From positions 868,001 through 932,000 of the forward strand of contig NZ_JAIEUJ010000002.1 of NCBI RefSeq assembly GCF_019802285.1: a stretch of DNA of 64,000 nt, read 5' to 3'. The position numbers and the translations under genes are program-made. Numbering within the stretch: position 1 is the stretch's first letter; each line of letters opens with the position of its first letter. Positions 1-8,955 of this stretch are shown here, in pieces. This DNA comes from Novilysobacter antarcticus (GTDB lineage: Bacteria > Pseudomonadota > Gammaproteobacteria > Xanthomonadales > Xanthomonadaceae). The notes beneath the pieces were generated by a model. It searched no databases, had not been told where the DNA came from, and saw only the letters and a list, made by a program, of their open reading frames with translations.

Positions 1-1
1 C

Positions 2-829
2 AACAACGCCTACGACCGCGATCTTGAGCGCTACGTGCCCTATCGCGACCTCAGCCGCAAGCTCGCTACGGCGCCGATGAAGTGCGCGCCGGGCACCTGC
101 TACGCCTACCAGAACGTCGCCTTCAGCCTGATCGGCGACATCGTGTTCGCGACCACGGGCGACTTCTACAGTCAGGAAGTCAGCCGTCGGCTACTTAAGC
201 CGCTCGGAATGAATGACGCCAGCCTGGGCCTTGAAGGGATCGAATCGAGCGCGCGCTGGGCCAAGCCGCACGTGCGCGGCAAGGGCGGCTGGGTATCGGT
301 GATGCCCAAGTCCACCTATTACGAAGTGGCGCCCGCCGCGGGCGTCAACGCCAGCGCCAGCGATATGGCGCAATGGTTGCTCGCCCACACCGGCCATCGC
401 CCGGACGTGCTGCCGGCGCCGCTGGTGGCGACCCTGCATGAGCCACTGGTGGCTACGCCTGACCAGACGCGTTCGTCGCCCTGGCGGCGCGCGCGCCTGG
501 ATTCCGCCGGCTATGCGTTGGGTTGGCGGGTGTACGAGTACGCCGGCCATCGCGTGGTCTATCACGCCGGCGCGGTGCAGGGTTATCGCGGGATGATCGC
601 GCTGGTTCCCGACACCGACCTGGGTATCGTGCTGTTGTGGAATGGCGAAAGCACGCTGCCGACGGGCCTGATGCCGACGATGCTCGACCGCGCGCTGAAC
701 ATTCCGTCTTCATTGACGGCGTGGCTCGATCCGAAGATCGATCCCAACATCCGCTATGCCGCTGGCCCACAACAGAACAGCGACGCGCCCGGCTCGACCG
801 CGACGCGCTCGACCGCCGCTCCGCAGTAA
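2..829 (+). CDS. Serine hydrolase, class C beta-lactamase fold (5' truncated)
   Basis: This is the C-terminal part of a penicillin-binding-protein-like serine hydrolase; the reading frame is open to the left edge, so the start and the catalytic SxxK motif lie outside the window. What is visible fits the family: a YxN motif (Tyr-Gln-Asn in CYAYQNVAFSLIG), a long middle with the LLKPLGM signature common to esterase/beta-lactamase relatives, and a late HAG tripeptide (VYHAGAVQGYRG) at the place of the KTG box. HAG in place of KTG is typical of esterases and D-aminopeptidase-like members, so a true beta-lactamase is unlikely. The tail (last ~25 residues) is low-complexity Ser/Thr/Ala. The substrate cannot be told. 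Confidence 0.85.
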   Translation, partial: NNAYDRDLERYVPYRDLSRKLATAPMKCAPGTCYAYQNVAFSLIGDIVFATTGDFYSQEVSRRLLKPLGMNDASLGLEGIESSARWAKPHVRGKGGWVSVMPKSTYYEVAPAAGVNASASDMAQWLLAHTGHRPDVLPAPLVATLHEPLVATPDQTRSSPWRRARLDSAGYALGWRVYEYAGHRVVYHAGAVQGYRGMIALVPDTDLGIVLLWNGESTLPTGLMPTMLDRALNIPSSLTAWLDPKIDPNIRYAAGPQQNSDAPGSTATRSTAAPQ

Positions 830-880
830 TCGCCGCGCTGGCGGCTCCGTCGGTCCATCGACCTGACGAAGACCGGACTG

Positions 881-920
881 AAAAAGCCCTCTACCGCACT
901 GGTCGGTAGAGGGCTTTTTT
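881..920. terminator. Bidirectional intrinsic terminator
   Basis: The arms AAAAAGCCCTCTACC and GGTAGAGGGCTTTTTT form a long stem with A and T tracts on both sides. It sits between the plus-strand hydrolase and the minus-strand H1-like gene and can end transcription from both. Confidence 0.85.
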
Positions 921-950
921 GCTGCAGCCTGTTCGGCTACGTGTAGCTCT

Positions 951-1889
<939 letters not shown>

Positions 1890-1989
1890 GCGATGGTTCC
1901 TCGTCAGTGGTCTATCGTCGATACAACCCGGTTCCAGGCAACGCCGTCTGCACGGCTTTCCGCCGCCAATACGCCTCACCCTGAAATAC

Positions 1990-2022
1990 AAAAACCCGGC
2001 TCTCCGCAAGGGAAAAACCGGG
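1990..2022 (-). terminator. Minus-strand intrinsic terminator of an unassigned transcript
   Basis: Read on the minus strand, CCCGG pairs with CCGGG, with further TCC/GGA pairing inside, followed by TTTTTG. No recognised gene ends here, so it either closes the putative small RNA starting near 2177 or stops leakage into the H1-like gene. Confidence 0.5.
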
Positions 2023-2183
2023 CTCGGCGCGATACGTATTGCGGAGCTTCGACCCCGCCCTGTCACCATTCGACGTCGGCGACATGACCGCCACGCCATC
2101 AATCCGGGCGGTGGTCGGTTCAACAATGCGACTGGTCGTGGTGGCTTTGCTCACTCTTATCCGCGCAAGTCTGTACTTCGCGC

Positions 2184-2212
2184 AACCTAGTCACGCGATT
2201 TGTCGGTGTCAA
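2184..2212 (-). promoter_or_regulatory. Sigma-70 promoter for an unassigned minus-strand transcript
   Basis: The minus strand reads TTGACA (2212-2207), then 17 nt, then TAGGTT (2189-2184). A perfect -35 box is rare in this window, where most promoters only have a clear -10. Transcription would start near 2177 and run towards the hairpin at 1990-2022. Confidence 0.55.
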
Positions 2213-2542
2213 CAAAGTTGATGCGACGCGCGCAGTCACCGATCGGCTTGAGTTCTCCGTGTGCCATCGCATCAACGGAGGCTCATCGCGATCCATACCA
2301 GGAAAAATCCAGACACTGCGCTGCAGACAACGCTGCAAACCGCGCGGTGCAAGGCTGACACGACTGATTGACCGCGCCGACCCAGATGGCGAAATTTTCA
2401 CCACCCCAAATTCACTGGTGACTTTTTGACCAGTATGCAGTCGATCGAAATGTCGCCAATCCGTCCCTGGTTTCGCGCTGCACCAAACCATTTGCGCAGC
2501 GCCGACGCAATTCTTGCGCCGCTTACGCGATGCGCATTGGAC

Positions 2543-2576
2543 AAAAAAACACCCGCGCCGTTTCCGGCGCAGGTGC
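2543..2576 (-). terminator. gcvH terminator
   Basis: On the minus strand, CACCTGCGCC pairs with GGCGCGGGTG around a short GAAAC loop (one mismatch) and is followed by a run of seven T. It lies about 20 nt after the gcvH stop. Confidence 0.85.
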
Positions 2577-2597
2577 GATCGCGCAATGTCGCGAAAT

Positions 2598-2993
2598 TCA
2601 GCCTTCGTCGTCTTCCACCATCGCGGCGTACGCGTCGGGGTCGAGCAGGTCGTTGAGCTGGTCGGGATCCTCGATCTTGATGGTGAACATCCAGCCTTCG
2701 CCGAACGCATCCTCGTTGATCGTCTCCGGCTTGCCGTCGAGGGCGTCGTTGATCGACTCGATGGTGCCGGTGACCGGGGCGTAGATGTCCGATGCGGCCT
2801 TGACCGACTCCACCACCGCGCAGGCGTTGCCGGCCTCGACGTGATCGCCCACCGCGGGCAGCTCGACATAGACCAGGTCGCCGAGCATGCCCTGGGCGTG
2901 GTCGGAAATACCTATGGTGACCGTACCGTCATCTTCGACGCGCACCCACTCGTGTGATTTCAGGAACTTCAGGTCGCCGGGGATCTCACTCAT
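2598..2993 (-). CDS. gcvH: Glycine cleavage system H protein
   Basis: 131 residues, the normal size. H protein is the lipoyl-carrying shuttle of the glycine cleavage complex: its lipoamide takes the aminomethyl group from the P protein, presents it to the T protein, and is re-oxidised by the L protein. The lipoyl-attachment site is seen as [12 protein letters not shown] with Lys65 as the modified residue, and the N-terminal SHEWVR motif is present. The start at 2993 has GGAG seven bases upstream. It follows gcvT by 87 nt on the same strand, with a possible promoter of its own (-10 at 3034-3039) in the gap. gcvP is not next to it and must be elsewhere. Confidence 0.97.
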   Translation of the reverse strand: MSEIPGDLKFLKSHEWVRVEDDGTVTIGISDHAQGMLGDLVYVELPAVGDHVEAGNACAVVESVKAASDIYAPVTGTIESINDALDGKPETINEDAFGEGWMFTIKIEDPDQLNDLLDPDAYAAMVEDDEG

Positions 2994-3033
2994 GGCATTG
3001 CTCCGCTTACCGCTGGTGGATGGAAGGGTCGCT

Positions 3034-3039
3034 AGTGTA
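3034..3039 (-). promoter_or_regulatory. Candidate -10 box for gcvH
   Basis: TACACT on the minus strand, about 40 nt before the gcvH start and inside the gcvT-gcvH gap. No clear -35 box. It would allow gcvH to be expressed apart from gcvT. Confidence 0.35.
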
Positions 3040-3080
3040 ACCAAGCAGGCGGGCGGCGATCACGGGCCGCGGACGCATTG

Positions 3081-4217
3081 TCAGTCAAGCACGCCCGGCT
3101 GCGCCTGGCCATCGCGGACGAACGGGAACTTCACCACACGCAGCGGCACTTCCTTGCCGCGGATATCGACGCGCACGTTGCCGGCGCGGCCCAGGGCGAT
3201 CTCGCCAGCCGGCACACGGGCGAAGGCGATGCCCTTGCCCAGGGTCGGCGAGAACGTTCCGGAAAGGATCTCGCCATCACCCAAATCGGTGAGCACTTTC
3301 TGGCCATGCCGGAGCACGCCGCGATCGTCCATCACCAGTGCGATCATCTGCCATCCGGCACCGTCGCTGCGCTGGCGCTCAAGCACGTCGCGGCCGATGA
3401 ACTCGCGGCCTTCGTCCAGGCTCACCGTCCAGCCCAGTGCGGCCTGGTAGGGAGTGACGTCCTCGTCCATGTCCTGGCCGTAGAGGTTCATCCCTGCCTC
3501 CAGACGAAGGGTGTCGCGCGCGCCCAGGCCCGCCGGTTTGACGCCCGAATCCAGCAGTGCCTGCCAGGTGGACAGCGTGGCTGACTCGGGCAGGACCAGC
3601 TCGAAGCCGTCCTCGCCGGTGTAGCCGGTACGGGCGATGAAGATCTCGGTACCGTCGCTGCCGCGGGTCTGGGCGAAGGAAAACTTGGGCAGCTTGCCGA
3701 TCCGCTCGCGCTCGGCGGGATCCAGCAGTTCGATGACCTTGTCGCGCGCCTGCGGCCCCTGCACCGCGATCAGACCAAAGTCGGGCCGCTCGCTGACGCT
3801 GACATCGAAGGCCTTGGCGTGGCGCTCGATCCAGGCCAGATCCTTGTCGCGGGTGGACGCGTTGGAGACCAGGCGGAAGAAGTCCTCGGCGATGAAGTAG
3901 ATGATCAGGTCGTCGATCACGCCACCGCGCTCGTTGAGCATGCAGCTGTAGAGCGCCTTGCCCGGCTTCTTCAGCTTGTCGATCGAGTTGGCCATCAGCA
4001 GCCGCAGCAACTCGCGCGTACGCGGCCCGCGCAGGTCGATGACGGTCATGTGGCTGACGTCGAACATGCCGGCGGACTGACGCACCAGATGGTGCTCATC
4101 GATCTGCGATCCGTAGTGGATCGGCATGTCCCAGCCGCCGAAGTCGACCATCTTGGCGCCGAGTGCGCGGTGATGGGCGTTGAGGACGGTGTGCTGTGGG
4201 GCCTTGTTGAGGGTCAT
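3081..4217 (-). CDS. gcvT: Aminomethyltransferase (glycine cleavage T protein)
   Basis: 378 residues. It catalyses transfer of the methylene group from aminomethylated H protein to tetrahydrofolate, releasing ammonia. Family signatures are clear: [16 protein letters not shown] near the N terminus, [26 protein letters not shown], and a C-terminal barrel. The ATG at 4217 is supported by AGGA six bases upstream and by alignment of the N-terminal TVLNAHH region; a longer frame upstream lacks a ribosome site. It lies upstream of gcvH on the same strand and transcription probably begins at the GATAAT near 4246. I looked for a glycine riboswitch in the 100-nt leader and see none. Confidence 0.97.
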   Translation of the reverse strand: MTLNKAPQHTVLNAHHRALGAKMVDFGGWDMPIHYGSQIDEHHLVRQSAGMFDVSHMTVIDLRGPRTRELLRLLMANSIDKLKKPGKALYSCMLNERGGVIDDLIIYFIAEDFFRLVSNASTRDKDLAWIERHAKAFDVSVSERPDFGLIAVQGPQARDKVIELLDPAERERIGKLPKFSFAQTRGSDGTEIFIARTGYTGEDGFELVLPESATLSTWQALLDSGVKPAGLGARDTLRLEAGMNLYGQDMDEDVTPYQAALGWTVSLDEGREFIGRDVLERQRSDGAGWQMIALVMDDRGVLRHGQKVLTDLGDGEILSGTFSPTLGKGIAFARVPAGEIALGRAGNVRVDIRGKEVPLRVVKFPFVRDGQAQPGVLD

Positions 4218-4245
4218 GGTCGATCCTGGCAGGAATGATTCGACC

Positions 4246-4251
4246 ATTATC
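4246..4251 (-). promoter_or_regulatory. Candidate -10 box for gcvT
   Basis: GATAAT on the minus strand, about 29 nt before the gcvT ATG, leaving a leader of about 20 nt that carries the AGGA ribosome site. Confidence 0.35.
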
Positions 4252-4319
4252 CCAGACAGGAGCGTCGCCACGGGCCGGCGGCGTACTGGTGCCCCGGCCG
4301 CGTACGAGCCGCCCGTGGA

Positions 4320-4757
4320 TCACTCCGCCGACTGCACCCGCAGGGTCATGCCTTCACTGCCCACCACGCGCACCCGGGTACCGGCGGCGAGATCCGGGCC
4401 GGTCACGTCCCAGTACGCATCGGCAATCTGGACCCGGCCGCGGCCCTGCACGATGGCCGTGGGCAGGGTTGCCACGTGACCGACCAGCGCATCGGCGCGG
4501 CGGTTGAGGCTGGGTCGGTCACTCTGCCGGCCACGACCCCGGAATCGGGTGCGATAGATCTGGATGGAGATCACGCTGAGCACGACGAACGCCACCGCCT
4601 GCGAGAGCAGCGACAGGTCGAACAGCAGCAGCAACACGAACACCGCCGCGGCGGCGACGCCCAGCCAGAGCAGGAACGCGCCGGGCACCAAGGTCTCCGC
4701 GGCAATCAGCACCAGCGCCACCACCGCCCATGTGACCGCCTGCCAATCCCAGTGCAT
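4320..4757 (-). CDS. NfeD-like short membrane protein (YbbJ type)
   Basis: 145 residues. It has two to three closely packed hydrophobic segments in the first 65 residues, then a basic linker and a C-terminal OB-fold-like domain beginning near ALVGHVATL and ending GSEGMTLRVQ. This is the layout of the short NfeD1b/YbbJ family, which almost always sits next to an SPFH-domain gene, as here: its ATG begins 3 nt after the stop of the gene before it, so the two are translationally coupled. The pair probably forms a membrane-microdomain or membrane quality-control complex; the exact role is inferred from family pairing. Confidence 0.9.
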   Translation of the reverse strand: MHWDWQAVTWAVVALVLIAAETLVPGAFLLWLGVAAAAVFVLLLLFDLSLLSQAVAFVVLSVISIQIYRTRFRGRGRQSDRPSLNRRADALVGHVATLPTAIVQGRGRVQIADAYWDVTGPDLAAGTRVRVVGSEGMTLRVQSAE

Positions 4758-4760
4758 GGC

Positions 4761-5714
4761 TCAGCGTCCGACCCGCGGCGAAGCAGACGCCGCGCCGGGC
4801 TGCTGGCCCAAAGCGTCCTTGGCCAGCTCGGCGATGCCGGCCAGTGATCCGATCACGCCGGCCGATTCCATCGGCATCAGCACGAACTTCTGATTGGGCG
4901 CCTCGGCGAGCGCCTTGAACGCCTCGATGTATTTCTGCGCCACGAAGTAATTGATCGCCTGCACGTTGCCGTTGGAGATTGCGTTGGACACCATCTCGGT
5001 CGCCTTCGCCTCGGCCTCGGCCAGCCGCTCGCGCGCTTCGGCTTCGCGGAACGCCGCCTCCTTCTCGCCCTCGGCGTGCAGGATCGCGCCCTGCTTCTGG
5101 CCCTCGGCCTTGAGGATCTCGGCCTGGCGGAATCCCTCGGCCTCGAGGATGTTGGCGCGCTTCTCGCGCTCCGCCTTCATCTGCCGCGCCATGGCATCGA
5201 CGAGGTCGCGCGGCGGTGCGATGTCCTTCAGCTCGATGCGGTTGACCTTCAGGCCCCACGGATGGGTCGCCTGGTCCACGGCCACGAGCACCTTGGCGTT
5301 GATCTCGTCGCGCCGGGACAGGGACTCGTCCAGGTCCATCGAACCGATCGAGGTACGAATGTTGGTCATCACCAGGTTGAGCGTGGCGATCTCCAGCTGG
5401 GCGACCTCGTAGGCGGCCTTGGCGGCGTCAAGGACCTGGAAATAGACCACCCCATCGACCTTGACCACCGCGTTGTCTTTGGTGATGACATCCTGGCTGG
5501 GGACGTCGAGCACCTGCTCCATCATGTTGATCTTGCGCCCGATGCTCTGGTAGATCGGCACCAGAAAGTGCAGGCCGGGGGAGAGCGTGTGGGTGTATTT
5601 GCCGAATGCCTCCACCGTCCATTCGTAGCCCTGTGGAACCATGCGCACGGCCTTGAACACGACCACCACGAAAACCACCAGCAGCACCACTGCCAAGCCC
5701 GTTCCCAGATTCAT
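4761..5714 (-). CDS. qmcA: SPFH/band-7 (stomatin-prohibitin) membrane protein, QmcA-like
   Basis: 317 residues: one N-terminal transmembrane helix (residues ~4-22), the band-7 domain starting VPQGYEWTVEAFGKY, and a long Ala/Glu-rich coiled coil with repeated AEGE/AEGFRQAEILKAEG units that mediates ring assembly. Close in layout to E. coli QmcA, which pairs with the NfeD protein YbbJ. SPFH proteins form oligomeric cages at the inner membrane and modulate proteases such as FtsH. Start at 5714 fits a GGGGAT ribosome site and puts the helix at the very N terminus. A TATACT box lies 28 nt upstream. First gene of a two-gene operon with the NfeD gene. Confidence 0.93.
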   Translation of the reverse strand: MNLGTGLAVVLLVVFVVVVFKAVRMVPQGYEWTVEAFGKYTHTLSPGLHFLVPIYQSIGRKINMMEQVLDVPSQDVITKDNAVVKVDGVVYFQVLDAAKAAYEVAQLEIATLNLVMTNIRTSIGSMDLDESLSRRDEINAKVLVAVDQATHPWGLKVNRIELKDIAPPRDLVDAMARQMKAEREKRANILEAEGFRQAEILKAEGQKQGAILHAEGEKEAAFREAEARERLAEAEAKATEMVSNAISNGNVQAINYFVAQKYIEAFKALAEAPNQKFVLMPMESAGVIGSLAGIAELAKDALGQQPGAASASPRVGR

Positions 5715-5741
5715 CCCTGCATCCCCTTCAATGAGAAAGCG

Positions 5742-5747
5742 AGTATA
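5742..5747 (-). promoter_or_regulatory. Candidate -10 box for the SPFH/NfeD operon
   Basis: TATACT on the minus strand, 28 nt upstream of the start codon, with no evident -35 box. Confidence 0.4.
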
Positions 5748-5816
5748 GACACGCGCCGGCGGCAATCGCGCGGACCGCGGTCCACGCTCGTCGGATTGGC
5801 TTGCGGACGCCTCCGG

Positions 5817-6788
5817 TCAGCTCGCCACCACCCGGATCTTGTGCCAGCAGGCTTCCTCCAGTGTTTCCAGCACTTCCAGGGCCTGCAGGTTCTGCAGCAA
5901 CTGATCCACGCTGGTGGCTCCCAGGATCACGCTGGAGACGTGCGGGTTGCGCAGGCACCAGGCGATCGCCAGCGGCGCGGGAGCGACGCCGAACTCCCGG
6001 GCAAGAGTGGTGAACTCGCGCGCGCGCTCGATCCGCCGGTGCTCCGGGTCGCCGAGGACGAATCCACGCAACCAGCTGATCGAGGGGTCGGCCAGGCGGC
6101 TCTGCTCGGGAATGCCGTCGTTGTACTTGCCGGTCAACAGGCCCGATGCCAGGGGCGACCACACCGTCGCACCCATCCCGTACTCGGCGTACAGCGGCGC
6201 GTACTCCAGCTCGACGCGCTCGCGGTGCAGCAGGTTGTATTGCGGTTGCTCCATCGTCGGCGCGACCAGATGGTTCTGCCGCGCCACCTTGTGTGCTTCG
6301 CGGATCTGCCCCACCGACCACTCCGAGGTGCCCCAGTAGAGCACCTTGCCCTGGCGCACCAGCGCATCCATCGCCCACACCGTTTCCTCCACCGGGGTGT
6401 CGGGGTCGGGTCGGTGGCAGTAATACAGGTCCAGATAGTCGACCCGCAGCCGGCGCAGGGCGGCGTGGCAGGCGTCGGTGACGTGCTTGCGCGAGAGGCC
6501 GCGCTGGGTCGGCCGCGGCTCTTCAGTGGAGCCGAAGAACACCTTGCTGGACACGCAGTAGCCGTCGCGCGGCAGGCGCAGGTCAGCGATGACATCGCCC
6601 ATCAGCGACTCGGCAACGCCGTGCCCATAGCCCTCCGCGTTGTCGAAGAAATTGATGCCGTTATCCCACGCGGCCGCGATCAACTCGCGCGCGGTGGTTC
6701 GTCCCACCTGACCGCCGAAGGTTACCCAGGCACCGAAGGAAAGGGCCGACAACTGCAGGCCGGATGAACCGAGGCGACGGTATTGCAT
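5817..6788 (-). CDS. Aldo/keto reductase (potassium-channel beta-subunit-like)
   Basis: 323 residues, TIM-barrel NADPH-dependent oxidoreductase. The catalytic tetrad is visible: Asp49 and Tyr54 in FFDNAEGYGHG, Lys82 in VSSKVFF, His125 in YYCHRPDP. The MEQPQYNLLHR and VWSPLASGLLTGKY motifs and the coenzyme-binding GATSVDQLLQNL near the C terminus place it in the AKR branch that includes K+-channel beta subunits and E. coli YghZ, enzymes acting on small aldehydes such as methylglyoxal. The ATG at 6788 has a GGAG site; an open frame much further upstream is not used. A TACACT box lies 39 nt before it. The substrate is not known. Confidence 0.95.
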   Translation of the reverse strand: MQYRRLGSSGLQLSALSFGAWVTFGGQVGRTTARELIAAAWDNGINFFDNAEGYGHGVAESLMGDVIADLRLPRDGYCVSSKVFFGSTEEPRPTQRGLSRKHVTDACHAALRRLRVDYLDLYYCHRPDPDTPVEETVWAMDALVRQGKVLYWGTSEWSVGQIREAHKVARQNHLVAPTMEQPQYNLLHRERVELEYAPLYAEYGMGATVWSPLASGLLTGKYNDGIPEQSRLADPSISWLRGFVLGDPEHRRIERAREFTTLAREFGVAPAPLAIAWCLRNPHVSSVILGATSVDQLLQNLQALEVLETLEEACWHKIRVVAS

Positions 6789-6826
6789 GGTGGCTCCTTG
6801 CTGGATGGCGCGGCTGCGATGCCCGC

Positions 6827-6832
6827 AGTGTA
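6827..6832 (-). promoter_or_regulatory. Candidate -10 box for the aldo/keto reductase
   Basis: TACACT on the minus strand, about 39 nt upstream of the start codon; no -35 seen. Confidence 0.35.
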
Positions 6833-6899
6833 AGCGCCGGCACGGCCGCGCGCGGCCGGCTGGCAGCGTTGCGGCTGGCTGGCTAGACTGGGCGCGCTG

Positions 6900-7020
6900 T
6901 TCCTCCGGGGAGTAGCTCGTCTGCGCGTTGGCGCAGAAGCACGCATCAACATACTTGGCCCGCCGGCCATGGTGCATGCGGCCCGCGCCCAAGCGCAGGC
7001 TGAGCGAGACCGAAGGCAGG
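6900..7020 (+). ncRNA. yybP-ykoY (Mn2+-sensing) riboswitch
   Basis: Three invariant blocks of this riboswitch class are present in order: GGGGAGTAGC at 6907-6916, GCATCAACATACTT at 6943-6956 and GAGCGAGACCG at 7002-7012. The outer strands (CTCCGG before, CCGAAGG after) can close the basal P1 helix, and a small hairpin CTGCGCG-ttg-CGCAG fills the P2 position. Members of this class bind Mn2+ at the junction of the two conserved loops and switch on Mn2+ exporters. The gene that follows is a GDT1/MneA-type transporter, which is a known partner of this element. Confidence 0.9.
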
Positions 7021-7055
7021 TTTGCGCGAACAACCCATGCTGGCCAACGGCCATC

Positions 7056-7099
7056 GGGGCCGGGCCGCGCGGCCTGCTTTCGCCTCGCCGCCCGGCCCC
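7056..7099 (+). promoter_or_regulatory. Hairpin next to the ribosome site: probable riboswitch expression platform
   Basis: A perfect 10-bp inverted repeat, GGGGCCGGGC (7056-7065) and GCCCGGCCCC (7090-7099), ends one base before the GGA ribosome-binding triplet of the transporter (7101-7103). There is no T run after it, so control of translation, or Rho access, is more likely than intrinsic termination. Confidence 0.55.
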
Positions 7100-7109
7100 T
7101 GGATATCCA

Positions 7110-7688
7110 ATGATTGATGCGCTTCCGTTCTCGACCGCCCTCATCTCGACCGCCACGGTTGCGTTGGCGGAGATCGGCGACAAGACCCAGTTGCTGGCAT
7201 TGCTGCTTGCCGCGCGATTCCGCAGGCCGTGGCCGATCATCGCCGGCATTGCGCTGGCGACGGTACTCAACCATGCCGTGGCCGCGTGGGCGGGCAGCGT
7301 GGCCGCCGACTGGCTGCGACCGGACGTGCTGCGCTGGGTGGTCGCCGCCAGCTTCATCCTCGTGGCGCTGTGGACGCTGAAGCCCGACACCCTGGACGAT
7401 GACACCACGATCGCCTCGCAGAGCGCATTCATTGCCAGCACGGTGGCGTTCTTCATCGCCGAGATCGGGGACAAGACGCAGATCGCCACGGTGCTGCTCG
7501 CCGCCAAATATGTCCCGTTGTGGCAGGTCGTGGTCGGGACCACGCTGGGCATGCTGCTGGCCAACATCCCGGTGGTGCTTCTGGGCAGTCGGTTTGCCAA
7601 CCGCTTGCCGTTGACTGCCGCGCGCTGGGCAGCCGCCGGGGTATTCCTGCTGATCGGGCTGTGGGTGGCGCTGCGCGGCCTGGGCTGA
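7110..7688 (+). CDS. mneA: GDT1/UPF0016-family manganese exporter (MneA-like)
   Basis: 192 residues and about six transmembrane helices. It carries two inverted copies of the family motif, AEIGDKTQLLAL near residue 17 and AEIGDKTQIATV near residue 115, whose acidic residues form the cation site in the TMEM165/GDT1 superfamily. Bacterial members such as Vibrio MneA export Mn2+, and the yybP-ykoY riboswitch upstream strongly supports that role here: high Mn2+ would turn on efflux. I took the ATG at 7110 (GGA seven bases before), since it starts just before the first helix; the frame is open further upstream but that part is the riboswitch leader. The gene seems to be transcribed alone. Confidence 0.92.
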   Translation: MIDALPFSTALISTATVALAEIGDKTQLLALLLAARFRRPWPIIAGIALATVLNHAVAAWAGSVAADWLRPDVLRWVVAASFILVALWTLKPDTLDDDTTIASQSAFIASTVAFFIAEIGDKTQIATVLLAAKYVPLWQVVVGTTLGMLLANIPVVLLGSRFANRLPLTAARWAAAGVFLLIGLWVALRGLG

Positions 7689-7737
7689 ACACGACGCGCC
7701 GCGCGTTATCCTCGCCCTTCAGGCCTGGGGAAAAGCG

Positions 7738-8871
7738 ATGGATGGCAACCGCAATATCGGCGGGATGGTGGGCACGGTGCTGTCGCGACCGGACGAGATC
7801 ATGCTCGCCGCCGGTGCATCAGGCGAGTTGCTCGTCGCGCGCCTGCGGCTGGTACTGACCGCGGCGCTCGTGCTGCTGCCGTTGACCAACGCACTGGCCG
7901 GCGGCCAGCCCGGTGAGAGCCTGATCGGCTTCGTCGCGGCGATCGTCGTCAACATCTTTGCGGTGCTGTGGTTGATCCTCGCCCACCGCTCCCGCAATTA
8001 CCGCTGGCTGCCGTTCGCCACAGCGGCCTTCGACGTCACCGCCACCACCGCGGTACTGGCCTTGCTCGGGTCGCAGCACCTGCCGGCAGCGCTCAACTCG
8101 ATGGTGGTCTGGTGCTGTTACGTGCTGGCGATCCTGATGACCGCGCTGCGCAGCGACGGCCGCATCACCCTGTTGGCAGGGCTCCTGGCGCTGCTGCAGT
8201 ACGGGGTGCTCAACGCGGTCGTGTTTGCCATCGCATCGCCGGAGCAGTTGCTCTCGCACGACTATGGCGCGGTGACCCGTGCCACCCAGATCCAGCGCCT
8301 GATCCTGCTGGCGCTTACCACCGCGCTCACAGCCACGATTGTCTATCGCATGCAGCGCCTGGTGCAGATGTCCGGCATCGACGGCCTGACCCGCCTGCCC
8401 AACCGGATCTGGTTGATGCACCGGATGCCGCGCCTGCTGGAAGCGGCCCACGACCAGGGCCTCAGCCTGAGCCTGGCGCTGATCGACCTGGACAACTTCA
8501 AGGCGATCAACGCCGATGTCGGCCATCGCATGGGTGACCGCGTGCTGTGCCACCTTGCCCGTGTTCTCCAGGATGGGCTGGAGGACGATGAATGGCTGAT
8601 CCGCCTCGGCGGCCAGGAGCTGGTCGTGGTGATGCCGCTGCCGGTGGGCGCGGCGTGGGAACGCATGGAGGCGTTGCGGCGCCGGGTGGCCGCCCACCCG
8701 TTCGATCCGGGCACGGTGAACGACGAACCGATCCGGGTGACGATGAGCGCGGGCATCGCGGGGAGCCCCCAGGACGGACGCGATACCTCACACCTGCTGG
8801 GTCGCGCCGACCGCCGCCTGAAGATCGCCAAACGCGAGGGGCGCAACCGCGTCGTCGTTCGCGACGACTGA
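7738..8871 (+). CDS. Membrane-anchored GGDEF-domain protein with degenerate active site
   Basis: 377 residues. The N-terminal half has about six hydrophobic segments (residues ~35-205), a MASE-like sensor membrane domain, followed by a GGDEF domain (~215-370) with the normal entry motif DGLTRLPNR and substrate-region motif DLDNFKAINADVGHRMGD. The signature itself is Gly291-Gly-Gln-Glu-Leu instead of GG(D/E)EF, so the residue at the third position that helps bind metal and catalyse c-di-GMP formation is Gln. The protein may be inactive as a diguanylate cyclase and act as a GTP or c-di-GMP receptor. The start at 7738 has GGGGA upstream. It stands alone between the Mn exporter and the permease. 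Confidence 0.9.
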   Translation: MDGNRNIGGMVGTVLSRPDEIMLAAGASGELLVARLRLVLTAALVLLPLTNALAGGQPGESLIGFVAAIVVNIFAVLWLILAHRSRNYRWLPFATAAFDVTATTAVLALLGSQHLPAALNSMVVWCCYVLAILMTALRSDGRITLLAGLLALLQYGVLNAVVFAIASPEQLLSHDYGAVTRATQIQRLILLALTTALTATIVYRMQRLVQMSGIDGLTRLPNRIWLMHRMPRLLEAAHDQGLSLSLALIDLDNFKAINADVGHRMGDRVLCHLARVLQDGLEDDEWLIRLGGQELVVVMPLPVGAAWERMEALRRRVAAHPFDPGTVNDEPIRVTMSAGIAGSPQDGRDTSHLLGRADRRLKIAKREGRNRVVVRDD

Positions 8872-8955
8872 GCGCGCCCTTCACTAGCTGGCGGATTCCC
8901 ACTACGCTGCCCGATTGCTGCGGGCCGCCGCCGCGCACCCCGAGGAAGAGAACCG

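Larger units (their letters stand above)
1890..2542. other. Intergenic region with a putative small transcription unit
   Basis: About 650 bp between the H1-like gene and gcvH with no convincing protein gene. It holds a good minus-strand promoter (2184-2212) and a minus-strand hairpin with T tract (1990-2022). These could bound a transcript of about 180-190 nt. An 80-codon minus-strand frame (GTG near 2154) lies inside but runs through the hairpin and has no recognisable domain. The stretch 2220-2540 shows nothing I can identify. Confidence 0.5.

Noticed and set aside
4218-4319. Glycine riboswitch before gcvT
   Set aside because: The gap is only about 100 nt and lacks the conserved paired aptamer cores.
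5076-6767. Plus-strand frame of 563 codons across the SPFH and aldo/keto reductase genes
   Set aside because: Antisense shadow in GC-rich DNA; both genes on the minus strand have clear families.
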